Shown: positions 30,828 through 43,110 of the stretch, piece after piece
How positions within the stretch are numbered: position 1 is the stretch's first letter
How the letters are laid out: each line of letters opens with the position of its first letter
Assembly (NCBI RefSeq): GCF_000524195.1
Contig: NW_020170392.1
Location: 792,035 to 856,034, forward strand
Direction of reading: 5' to 3'
DNA length: 64,000 nt
From: Echinococcus granulosus
Taxonomy: Eukaryota > Platyhelminthes > Cestoda > Cyclophyllidea > Taeniidae
Notes under the pieces: model-generated
Seen by the model: the letters and a program-made list of their open reading frames with translations, nothing else
The model's database searches: none
What the model was told of the DNA's origin: nothing
Translations under genes and position numbers: made by a program

Positions 30828-33800
30828 GATCGGCTCCACTGACCCCTCTTCCCATCCATTTACTCCAACATCCAGTTAACAGGACATTATACGTGCATCA
30901 GGCAGACAGACAGACTTCACCTATTCGTTATACGCGTGTACGCGCACACGCTCTTTCTCTCCCCCTGCTGTCATTCCGTAATGTCTCGAGTTGCATTTAC
31001 TCTCCGACTCTATCTTTCTCTCGACTTAGCTAAGTGTAAATTTTCCTTCCAATCTGTTACGCACGTCCACAACATTAGCACAGAAGCAGCAGTCAGCTCA
31101 CCACCTGTATATTAGCCTCGTGTCACTGACATCTCACCACTGCCACCCCTATATTTATCACTTAGTTTGCCCTACCCCTTCGTCGGTTTGTATATACCCC
31201 ACATACTCAAATTACTATTGCTACTCCTCCGTACTCCCCCTACATCTTGACGAAGATGAAGATGACGATCGATAAACGACGCATTTTGACCCTGCCTCAC
31301 TGCGCTTTTGGTGTGTTTGGGATGCCCCTCCTTCCTGCGTGAACAATCGATCTCTCTCCACTTGCGGATTCATCTCTTTCTCTCCAGCAAGGGTGGAATT
31401 TAGTTTAATCTCTCCTCGTTCATTGTGTGTGAGTGCGTGTGCGATGCGTTGCTGTTATGTGGCTTCTTCTGCTTGGTTTTCGTTGCAAATCGGATTGCAC
31501 GCGGGATCGCTCGCTCATTCAACCACCACCGACATATACATAATATGCATTCGACATAAATGCAAACGCGTATACATATACATACACATACCGGACGATT
31601 GAATATCCCATCTGTTTCCTCCTTTCATTCTCTGTCCCCCCCTTCCCCACCTTGGTCCCTCTATTACCCCTTTAACACATGCCTACCCTTCACGCAGACA
31701 TACTCCCATCCAAGTGTATAACCAAGAAGTTTTATGTTGATATGGCGCCTTTTTCTTTCCCTTCTGGGCAGGTGGCCACTGATTTTGTGTGGTGTGGTGT
31801 TAACCACTTCTGGGTAGGCTTGACTGTTTATTGTGTTTGTGGGCGCGGGATGACATGGTTTTGTGCCATTTTTATTCACTCCAGCACAACTGTGCTAGCA
31901 AATTCGCCACCGTGTTACGTCTATGGATAGACCTCTAAGTGATTTGTACGTCAAACTGGGTGAGGAACTCGAGCAACAAATCCTTCGTCCTACTCGCAAC
32001 AGTTGATTTTAATCACTGTGTGAGATCTCCCGCCATTTACCGTGTTTTTGTGATGTAATCACTGAGTTGTCGCCGTGGTCTCTTGACTATTGCTCCTCGC
32101 AGAGGCTGTCACTAGATCTGATTGCTGACCTGTTTCGACAACTGTGGGGCGATTTTGTGGATGCGTCCACTACTCTAAGGTCTCAAAAATAAGTCGACCT
32201 CTGCGATTTAGGAGCTGCGTCTCACCAGTGCGACATCAGTTGTGCTTGTCCTCTGACCGGGGGCACTCTGGGCTGGTCACATTGTTTTAAACCTAGCCAG
32301 TTCGTCTACAATACGAGCTGATGTAAGCGGAAATACTCGCTACCTTTGTGAAGCCGGGTTCATTTGATCGAGACGGGACGTCGCGTGTGCGTGTGGCAGG
32401 TCGAAATGCGAAAAATCGGATAATCACTGCACCTTAGACGCCTCTGGGTGTATACACTCCCTTGCCTCTTCAAATTTAACATCTCTTTCGCCTTCTCAAA
32501 AGAGCGAGAGAGGGAGTCGAGACATAAGTGTGAGAAAACATTTTGCGCCCTTTTCACGTGCCGCTTCTCATTCGATAGGATCGTGTGCGTATTTGTGTGT
32601 GAACCCATGGGAAAAGGCTGGGGACGGTGGCTTCGCTCTAGCCGGCTACTTTTTACATTTCAACAGGCGCTTTGAGCATTCATCCGTGGCATTGTTCTTT
32701 CACAGAAAAGAAGGTAGATGCCTAAGGCAGCAGCTGTGCAACTACAAGTAGGGCAGAGGCCTTTAATCCCTTGCTTGTAACTCCATACTCTCCAACGGGC
32801 TCTGTGTAGTCTTATTCACTTTGCTTCGTTGAAAAGACCCGTTCTCGCTTTTTCCTCCGTCTTTAAAACCTGCCAGCAAAATCGGGTTATTTGCGTTTCC
32901 CCAAAAGGTGAAAGTTGGTGTATCATAGTGCCGATCGTGGGGTTTCCCATAGCATAACACTATCCGCAGCTGAGTCACCAGCCGGTGTCGCTTCTCATGG
33001 CTTGAGTGGATGAGTCATCGGGAGGGGGGTAGGGGCAGGGTCACTTAAGGCCCTGAGATTGCCCATGCTATCAATCAGGCCCGGTGTGTGCGCATTTCCT
33101 CCCCCTCCCCTCCCCTCCCCCACGCACTGAATAATTCCAAATTAGGGGTTAGCGGGATGGAGTGTGTCGCAATGATCACTGTGGCACTTTAACCGTACGA
33201 ATGACCTCGTCACCAATGCAACTCTCTGATCCTCACCTTAATAATTAACACGGGGGTGGATGTGAGTAAATGCAGCCTCCATCTTAACATCGCCAATCAC
33301 GGCTACCATTAATGACGGAAATGCAGTTTGTGCGGCTAGAACCCATACTTGCCATAAGTTGGACACAAATAGGCGCTCAGTTCAACTTACTGCAGGCCTT
33401 TAACCAGTCTACCTGATTTTAATTTCGCCTCGTTTTGAAGCAAAAAAACAGGCATGCAAAACGTCGACGACGACTACTACCCCACCCGCCTTTTTCCTCA
33501 TCTTCTCCAAGTGCATAAGATAAAATCATCCTTTCTGACGGTTTTTTGCCTGTGGCAGTCAACGTTAATTTAAGCCTAGGCTGAATACTAGCCCCCTTTT
33601 TTTGGGCGCTACATCACCAAATTAGAAATTCCGGTTGAATTCTTGCTTGGTGAAAAATTAAGTAGGGTGGAATTTCTTTTGCTTTATCAATGCTTCGTAG
33701 GCTCTGAACCACCACCACGACTACCACTAATTAATCATTACCTCGCTTTTTCATGTGGGTAAATCGGTGAGTGTCTTTTAGTTGCGTGATGGATGCCGTT

Positions 33801-34600
33801 TTAATGGGCACCTTGTCCTCCGCCTCATCATCATCATCACCGCAAAATGTCATCATTGGGAATTCAGATATCCGGAAGTAGACTTTTGCCTAAAAGTTTA
33901 ACGTGTATAAACACTTAAACCCTGGTTTCTCATCGACACTTGATAAACAGGAAGTCCGCCGCTTCAGTGAAAGGTCTTCACTCCGACTTTTCGCCTTTCA
34001 CTTGATCTCCTGATCCCCGCTTAAATCCACTCAAATCTGAAATAAAGCAAACCAAGCCAGTGGAAATTTATCAACAAAAACTTGAACCCGTGTGGTGACA
34101 TTAAATCGTAAATTGTGGGGGTGGGCTCCGAGGCAGAGGTGGCATGACACATGACTTGATAAAAATCGAAAAACAAAAATCCTGTAAAAAGGGCTCTCGA
34201 CTGATTGTAAAGCACTAAGGCTTCCGAAGTTGTTTTGTCTGCCCTCCTCCCTAGTTTTTCATTACAGATCACATGACTTCTCACAGGTTGAGAAAATCCG
34301 GAGCTCCCTCGAGGTTTAGAAAGCGAAATTGGTGTTAAAATAGCCACTTTCATCGCAAAATACAGCGATGTGGTCCTTGTATTTTTTTTGCATATACTCG
34401 CTCAAAGTTTATAGTTTATTTTCCACTTTGATTAAAACCGGCCTTTGCTAAGATTTGCAGCCCTAGTTTAAGCGGTCAGCAGCCCACTTAACCACACTGC
34501 CTCTTTGTGGCAGTCTGATTAAACTAACTTTACGTGTCAAAGTTGCTGTCATTGACAAATCACAGTGACCAGGTGAAAGCCCTAGGCTCAGGCACACAAA
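30828..34600. other. Groucho 3' flank and intergenic DNA
   Basis: Pyrimidine-leaning sequence after the groucho stop, presumably including its 3' UTR; no exact AATAAA is visible in the first 2 kb. A CCCTCCCC-type pyrimidine tract lies at 33099-33121, and a TAAT-rich motif (CTAATTAATCATTA) at 33727-33740. No exon is recognised. Confidence 0.5.
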
Positions 34601-34636
34601 CCAATATCCTCCTTTTTCTCTCTAATAGATACCATA

Positions 34637-34822
34637 ATGCTCGGGAACCGTGCAGATGTTACCTTTTTGTTATGCATTGCTTTTATCTTAACGAGTCAAC
34701 TTGTCAGTCTGACAGCTATGCCTGAACGATCGACAGATAGCAAAAATAGGCCAATATATACAGGCATCATCACCGTTATCCTTATCGTTGCCATCACGAG
34801 ACTGATGGAGGCTAACGCTTAA
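34637..34822 (+). CDS. Candidate small membrane/secreted protein, 61 residues
   Basis: An ATG at 34637 follows an excellent acceptor-like sequence (CTTTTTCTCTCTAATAG, ending 8 nt before the ATG), the arrangement expected for a trans-spliced or 5'-UTR-spliced flatworm mRNA. The 61-codon frame has an N-terminal hydrophobic segment (FLLCIAFILTSQLVSLTA) and a second near the end (IITVILIVAI). ATTAAA at 34978-34983 could be its poly(A) signal. The product is not recognised and the frame is short, so it may be chance. Confidence 0.25.
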   Translation: MLGNRADVTFLLCIAFILTSQLVSLTAMPERSTDSKNRPIYTGIITVILIVAITRLMEANA

Positions 34823-34829
34823 CCGACAG

Positions 34830-37800
34830 TTTCAGGGGGCGGCTTGTGGACTTCTTACGACGAGAATGCTTCCCACAATTGTTATTTCGTAAAAAAAATG
34901 GAGAAAGACTTAAATTCTGATGCAACAACGATAACGTCAGTATTTTATCAAATCGTTTTAGGGTGTATCAAAGCTGCATTAAACTGTGTAATCGAAGTCG
35001 TATAGCAAAAGCTAGCTTTTCTACAACTTAACCTTCAAAGTAAGCTGACGAGGGTCACACTAACAGACTCAAGTGGCGACACGTTAACAGTGACCTCAGT
35101 GTCTTACAAATACGGTACCCGTTGCGTGCATGACTCATCGGACAGTGCAAACCCTCGTTGACCTCAGTGCCGGCCCGCCTTCCCCCCTTCAGGGGTTATT
35201 TATCGACCAACAGGTTAGTTAACCCTACCTGGCCACAAATTCGCCAGCCTGACCGCGCCAGACGCCACAAAATATTTAAACTAGTCATTATGGTAAGTTA
35301 AGATTAACCGATTTCGAACACAGCAAAAAGCAAGTGCATTAACAGCCGTGTACACGTGCCCACTCTTATCTCCACCAACTTAAGGAAAGAAAATAAGAGG
35401 TAATGAATTTCAACCCACATCCCAGTGCTCTTTATCATGCACAGCACGCTTTTTGTTGCCATTTCCATGCATGTATTTTGGCTAAAAAAAGGAAGAGAAG
35501 CGTGTGGGAAGTCATTACAATTAAATTGGTCGAATAAGCGCCCAGGCTTGTCCCCTGCAACTTTTTTCCCATATGCCAGAGCAATTTTGAATGTGCGTGT
35601 GCACGTGTGAATGCGAACATGCACACACGCGTGCGTGCACCAGGCGAACGCGCCAATAAGCGACATGACCGACTTTGCCAACCCATATGCTCACGTACAA
35701 GTGCAGGCTAAGGATGCAGAAAGAAAAAAGGCGGCTGCGGTGCGCGCATACCTTTACGTGAAAGAAGAGGTCGACATAACACACCTTAGCTGGCCAAACC
35801 AATGAGGGACTCATAATGATGGGTGAAGGGAAAAAGAAGGTACTTGTTAACATGATAAGAGATGATAAGCCTTCGTTTTTTCTCGTTCCTTGCTCGACCA
35901 ACAGAACATGATAGTCTCTCTTTCTTGCCTCCTTCCCTTGCTACTGGCGATTTACATCTTCCAGTAGTACACTGCAAGCCGCGTATCAAATGATGCTGAT
36001 CAAAAATAGCTTTACAGACGGTGTGGAAAGGGAGATTAATTCGTGCCAAGGTGGAAAATCCTTGCATGTTTTCATCTCTCCTTGGGTTGTAAATTATGGC
36101 GAAATTAAAGTTAATTTTATGAGATACAATAATTTTGAATTATTTCCACATCAGTATTCTCAAATCTCATTATATTTCCCTTCTTGCCAGGTCTTCCTGC
36201 TACAGCCCAGTTTTTACTACCACCGTTTTGACGAGTATCAAAGCAAGATTGGAGGTAGAATTTGCATTGAAGTACTGTCAGCTATAGTCTTTCACTTATA
36301 GATACACAAACGTACTGTATAAATAAGGAACAAATAACTATAAAACAACTGGTTCGGTGTCTTCCAACCCCGTGAAAAGCAGTAGTCCCAAGGAATACGA
36401 TGACAAGTAATCCAGTAGACCTGGACCGATTCATTTGAGGTGGAGGCACAACAGCAGCGGAAGCACTATGACCACTTGAGTTTTCCTTTTTAATTTTCGA
36501 TTGGTTATAAGTTATGAGTTGCGCTTTAATGTCATCAATCAGTTAACCATTCGTCACCCCAAGATAAAGTAGTAGGTGGCATCACTGACCTTTCAACCTA
36601 GAGATTGTCCAAAAAAGCGTCGTTGAATGAATCTGAGATTGCAATTTCAAAGCAAATGAGTCACTGTTGACAATTAGGAATTTGCCAGTGAAAGAAAACC
36701 AACTAGCTAACTTCCTTTGCAGCAGCAATTATCGCACGTGTGTGTGTGAGCAGGCAACATCTCAAACTGACGCGGAGAGGAGTGGAGGAGGTGAAAAGAA
36801 GAGGAAAATTTTATCTCTCTAAATCAGTGAACATGGACAGGTGGGGAGCTTTTTCCCCAAACCTCCCCACTCATCCCCTCCCCGTGCGTTGTGCTTCTAC
36901 TGCTGCTTCTTCTGGGTTTCTTCAGCTTCTTACTTTGTCCCAGAGTGTGTGTGTGTGCGCATGTATGTGAATTTTTTGCTTACCTAACTCCTCTCCTCTT
37001 ATCCCCTCCCCATCCCTCTCCACCCTGCTGGCCAATCCCCTTGGGTGATTAAGAGAACGAGAGAGTAACATGCGTTAACGTAACCAATGCTGCTGGCTTA
37101 AGTGGGTGGCGTATTTTGTTAGGCAAAAGATCATCTGCTTTTTTATCCCAGTTACTGAAAACAGTCTTCCCCAGCTTTTTTGAGGGTGCATTTAGTTGAC
37201 AGAATTTGCCAACGGCCATAACTGTCAGGAGTGAAGACTGGCTTGAATAAATTAAACTAGACAGCGTGCAAAATATGCAAATAAAATCAACAGCAGTTAA
37301 TCCGGAAAAGCCGTTGACATAAATGAATAGGGTGTGAACGAAGTATAAATGTTTTATAATTCCTCAGCTTAATGCTAAGATACGGGAAAAAGCTGTTGTT
37401 ATTTGGAAGGGGCTGTCTCTCAGCCATGCCATCTGCGTTTTTACACAAAGGTACCAAGGCTACCAAAAAAGGTTTTACATAAGGAATAAAACTGGAGCAT
37501 GTCTTCCACCTTCAATACCTGTGTGAGCTAGTATTTCGACTATATTAATTGCTTTACCCTTAGGCGAGAGTCGCTGGGGCTAAGGTAACTTTGACAGAGG
37601 GTCAACACACCTGAACGCAGTAAACAAATTAATGAGCAATAGGGAATGACAAGCGCTTACCCTTCCTTAGCGAAGAAGTTTAGAACCCACACAAAACTAT
37701 CTATCACAGATTCTGGATAGTCAAACCGATCTTTGAAGCCAGTAATCACACTTTGGCTTTTCACACCCCAAATGGCGTTCCCCTAATGTGTAGATCACCC

Positions 37801-40800
37801 GCAAGTTGACTAGTTGAGCGATTTTCGTAGAAGAATTTGTAAAAAAATGGAAGTTGGAAACTGGCATCAAATGCTCTTTGCCTACCGTATGACAGCCTAC
37901 CCATCTAATTCGAAAGCGAGAGTACAGCCTGAAGGCATTGTGCAATGAAACCACTTTTCTCTCATAGATAACAGGCATTCCAAGTGTTGTAACTTCCAGA
38001 AATCAAATGGCATTACCAAGGTTTGATTCAAAGAAAACAACTTATGAGGCAGGTGAAGGGAGATTAGCAACGCAAGACAAAGCTTACACAGAATCTCATC
38101 TTTTCGGGGAATGCGTGATCATGCAGATGAGAAAGGGTAGGTCCAAAGTAAATGTTCTCTTTTGATGGGCCAATTAAAAGTCGCCAGAATCCTAATCCTT
38201 ACGTTAATGGATAATCGCGGGTCTTGGGCAATAATTCCTCACTTAACTGTTTAGTCCACTGGCGTTACACGAAAGGCGTAGACCCAATTTTACGCCAGAA
38301 ACTGAAAGTTCCCATATGCTTACATTAATAGCAACGACCGAGTAACAAAATTCGTCTTTTATGAGCTTGAAAAGGGGCCGGGAATATCAGGACTAACCCA
38401 TCAAGTGCTACTCTTACATCTGCTCAAAAAACTTTAAACGTCATACAAGTTGGCAGCCTTATCGAGGCTTCTGAAATCACATGTTTTTTTTTTACTGTTT
38501 AACGGAATACTCAAACGTACTACCTATTTCCGGTTACAGATCCTAACTATGCCCATCGATGTCATTTGACTAGTTACTTCCTGAGCATCGCCAAATGGAG
38601 TTATCTACTTGCACCGGAATGCAAAAGGCGTGTTGCAAATTGAAAAACACCAGAAACTTCTAGTGCCCATTTTCTGTACCCTCTCAAGCAATTTAGCACA
38701 AAGACGGGCGAGAGAGGGGATTGGGAGGAGGAAATATAATCAAAAAAAGTGGAGACGAAGAAGAAAACTGGGGATGCAAATCAGTCTTGTCCTTTTTTCC
38801 GCCCTTCTTTTTCCCTTTCCTCCTCCTCCTCCTCAACCTTCGCTTGCTTTTCTACTCTTTTTCTACACCTGCATGCTTCACTTTTCTGTTCAAAGCAAAA
38901 ATTATATACACACATACGCACGTGTACACATTCCAGATAGAGGGCTGGAGAATTTCTGAAAATTCTTCCCTAAATTGAAGCCCGCATTTGGATTTACAGA
39001 AAGTGCAATAAACCGGGTTCGGGGGAGGGGAAGTGGGGGTGACAAGCAGGCAACCAGAGCGTACTTTAAGAGCTTTTGGGAAAAGCAGCCAAAAACTGAT
39101 CAACGATACTGGAAATTTCGCACATTCTTCAAACATCGGAGGAGTAATTTTTTCACCTGTTTTCCTCTCCCCTTCTCTGTTGCAGTTGTAGGAGTGCTAA
39201 GGGAAATACAATCATCACGAAAGTAAGGGAAACTAAACATGCAATAAAAAGAAGGGGAAGAAGAAGAAGAAGAAGAAGAAGAAGAAGAAGAAAGGGGTGT
39301 TTTATTTCGGTATCTGCTGTTGTTGTTGCAGTTGTTGTTAAAAAGTTGGAGTAACAAAAACTTCAAGGAAGGGACCGACAAAGAAGAAGAGGAGGAAAAG
39401 AGGATGAAGAAGAGATACCTCCGAATTGAAAAGGCACGCACACGCACACTCAAAAAGGCGGAGGAGGCAGCATCGTATGGTCCAACGTTGAAACAAAAGT
39501 GACTGGCATCGTTGTGCAGCTTCATTCCGATTTCAATCCCCTCTAATTCTAATCCTGTTCTGCTCATGCTCTCTAATCAGTGCTTCTAAAAGATTTTCCT
39601 CCACCAAACACGTTTCATGCTAAATCAAGGAGAGCATCTTCTATTACGGTAATTCATTACCTTCTTCAAGAGGGCTGTGGATATTTTCATGTGGTTGTTG
39701 TTGTTCTCAAAATCGGCACTATATAGGGTGTATAATAAACCTAATTTTGGATTCCTACTGCGTGGTATTCCTTTACTTTCGCTAACGTTGATAAGCTATC
39801 CCCCATCTCAAGAGCTGGATACACCTCCCACATGTTGTAGTGGGTAACTGAACCTCAGCCAGTTAACTCGGCTTACAAATCTACTCAAAAAGGGTATTTA
39901 CTAATTTGTGGTTTGCGGACCAGGTCAAAAAGGAAAGAGAAGAAGGGCAGCTGCTGTTGTAGATGGCTGAACCTAGAAAGGCTCATGACTGATGATGCCG
40001 TTGAAATAGCGGCAAATTTTGGCACTGCCTTAACCTCGAGTGAAACAAGAGTAAATCTCGAGGAGTCGGAAATGCCAGTGAAGGAAATGCTGGTCAAAAT
40101 TAGCTGAAAGACCGTATAAAGAATCAGCGCCACCTTACATTCCAAGAAACTGAGAACGGCCCAGACAGGTAATTGGGCAGCATTGACTGGGCAAAGAGGT
40201 GGAAAGGTGGAATGAATACCGAATGCGAGTGCATGATACTACCTCGATATTGTTTGTTTTAACAAGTGGCAATCGTCATATTAAATGTGCTCGGTGTGGA
40301 TCATCGACTAGTCTCGAGGATAAAATAAGGGGCCGAACTTCTCATTGTTAATTTAATAAATTCACTGGATTTTACGAAATAAGAACCCATGTCTGACTTC
40401 AAAATGATACTCTATGTGATGTGAAACCGTCAGATAACATTTGTTTCGGATCCCATCAACCACGTTATGATGACCGCAGCAGACGAGTGGCTATGGGCAG
40501 CATAGGAGGGAACGACATCTCCTTCAATTTTGCACATTCCCACATTGATGGCATGGTGTCCTGGTTATGTCATTAATGGCAATATTCCGCATATTTATAA
40601 CAACTATATCCAACCTCGTACACACCTTATTACGTTCCCAAAACTAACTTGAAAGATAGCCTAAGGTTGGCTTGGGAAAGCCTATTTTCACCTCCAACAC
40701 AAGAGTAGGTGCAGAGGATTAAAAACCCACCAAGTATTAATCATGCATCCACCACAAAAACTCCTTTAAATGGAGTCTAACCAGCCAACCAACGAAAAAA

Positions 40801-42900
40801 AACCCAATCAACTTCCAGTGCGGTTAAGAGCATGCACGGATAGGTGAAATAAGTGCGGAAAAAATGAGAGAACCAGCTGAGTGAGTCAGTTGGGTGTTTG
40901 GTGGTGAGGTTGGTTGAGTCATGTACTGCCAAAAGACACATAATTTAAGAAAAAAAGTTGGACAGGCGATAGAAAAGTAGGTGACAGCAGTGCATCGAAT
41001 GTCCCACACCTTGTCCCCAAAATGATAGACACATGAGAGACAATTAATCGGGTCCTCTTAACCAATCAAGAGAGTCCTTGTGGGTATATCGATGAAACGG
41101 CGTTTGAGTGACCTTGAAGGTCAATTTCAAAATGCACTTGTGTCAAGAATGCTTCAGTTTCGCATTGTGGTACACACCGATATTGAGCTGGGTGGTTTGA
41201 GTTAGTGTTAGACTAAATTCGATGCCACATTCACCCGTCTCAGGAAACCCAGTTGGTGTGACAACTGCATCCACTCTGGAGATTCGAACTTGAGCAATAT
41301 TAAGTACATTTAGACCACAAAAAGTCAATTTGGGTGTTTAAACACACAAAATCAAGTTTGCAGCAGCTGGGATTATACTCGATGAAAAGTTGATAAGAGG
41401 CGTGATTACGATTTGATTTAAGAACCTGAACCATTCAGAGGTGAGCACAGTTGTCTACTCATGTCTTCCTTGCACACAACTATTATTATTTTGAACATTT
41501 ACCCTGCCAAAATATAAAAACCTTTCTTGAATTCTCCCATCACGAATTTTGTGAGAGAGAAGACTTAAAAATCTACTGGGTTATTAGTGTGAGTGTGTAA
41601 TTTAGCGAGACAGAGGTTTTTTGCCTTCAATCACATCGAGTGGTCATGAATTAGTTATCGGTCAATTGCTTTCATCCTTACCAAGGATGAGGGACTGTTG
41701 AGATGCAAACGTGATTGCATGTGGGACTGAGCTTGCTGTAAGTAGGATAGGGGAAACAGGAGGACGCTGGACTCCCTGAGCAACAGGGAATGGGGTCACA
41801 AGTGTTTTTTTTTTGTGGATTTATCGGGGCACTTCTACATGTGGACCGTGCGTCAACTGACCATACTGTTACACCAAAAATCCATTTACAGAGGCTGAAA
41901 TAAGACTGCAAGCGGATACCAGAAAACAGATCCGGTTTCGAATGGCCTTCATTACTAAGCGTTACCATATGTACGGTGTGTTTTGATCTACCAGCAGTTC
42001 CGACTTTGCTCTCTACTGCTTCTATGTTTGTAAACGACTAGCTGCTGCAGCTACTCTCACTGAAAAAGAGAAATGGTGACTACTTCAGTGGTGTTGCCTA
42101 GGAGATAAAGCACCATACGTCATGAGGACATTTACCCTCTTTGTCTGATGGGGAACGCTTAACGAAAATGGAAGGCTTGGTTGGAGGCACTGTTCTGCTA
42201 TTTGAGAGGCTACAAATACATTTATCCAAGTCATCTCAGAGCAGTTTTTCCTTAAAAAAGTTGGCGATTGTACGCCCCAACAACACAAGCTCATTACCAT
42301 TGGATTGGAGGCAACTTGTAAAAGGACCCTTTTCAACCTTAGGCATGGCTTTAAGCCATCTTATTCTGCATGAATAAAAAAAGAATTCCTGCGTCCTAGT
42401 TACACTTTAAAAACCAAAAAAGCCTTAAAGTAGACTTTACATTAAGCTATAAATAAATTTAACGTTTTTTTCTGCCTGTTTCAAGGACTGGCACACCACA
42501 GTAAAAGTACACTTATTTTAATTTGCTTAAGTACATTCCAGTGGAAAATTATAAAATCTTATGCTTCATGGAATCAGTTTCGGCAACTTGTTATGACCGT
42601 AGCAGTTATGAGTACGACCTTGTACTCATTTAAAGTCACCCCAATTTGAAGTAGAAAATATGGCCCTGAAACACTGAAAGTTCGTTCCAGAGCATTTCAA
42701 TAGGGCACAATTGATGGCTAAATTGCATGACCAAGCTGGAAATACACTTGCTTAGTACTAAGCAACGCAATTTATTAAAGCGCCACGTAGAGGCATCGCT
42801 TGCGCCGTACTCGAGGTTACCTCGTTGCACGGCGTTCACTCCCTCCCTCTAACTGGTGATAAATGAACTTAATCGTAGGAAACACTAAATATCCACTAGA
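34830..42900. other. Gene-poor intergenic DNA
   Basis: No recognisable exon. It contains a GT repeat near 36945-36957, a pyrimidine-rich run near 36970-37030, a purine-rich stretch at about 38.70-39.42 kb with a GAA microsatellite, and open frames produced by that skew. Frames of 60-126 codons on both strands show no family motif. Confidence 0.5.
39257..39293 (+). repeat. (GAA)n microsatellite
   Basis: About 12 uninterrupted GAA units inside a longer purine-rich plus strand. The minus-strand open frame with a long serine run is produced by this repeat and is not a gene. Confidence 0.95.
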
Positions 42901-42904
42901 GGCT

Positions 42905-43110
42905 TCTATGAAGACGAAAGAAGATATAATACTCGTGTGGAAAATGTATTGTCGACGTGCCGAAGGACTGGGAGGTTACCGACATGGCTAGGAGGACACA
43001 CCGCTCAGTGGAGGTACAATCGTGGAGCCTTAAGTACCCAAGTAACCAAAACGAAGATTAAACAATCAGAGCACTACAGCTACAATATACAAACACAATT
43101 GTGTCACTAA
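42905..43110 (+). repeat. Solo terminal repeat of the TRIM-like family
   Basis: The best-preserved isolated copy: GACGAAAGAAGATATAATAC, ATGTATTGTCGACGTGC, GAAGGACTGGGAGGTTACC, GTGGAGGTACAATCGTGGAG, CCTTAAGTACC, then ACCAAAACGAAGATTAAACA and ATACAAACACAATTGTG, matching the 5' repeat of the 63-kb element through its end. No internal region follows. Exact ends and target duplication were not resolved. Confidence 0.72.

Noticed and set aside
39100..39567. 155-codon minus-strand frame with a long serine run
   Set aside because: The serine run is the GAA microsatellite read on the other strand.
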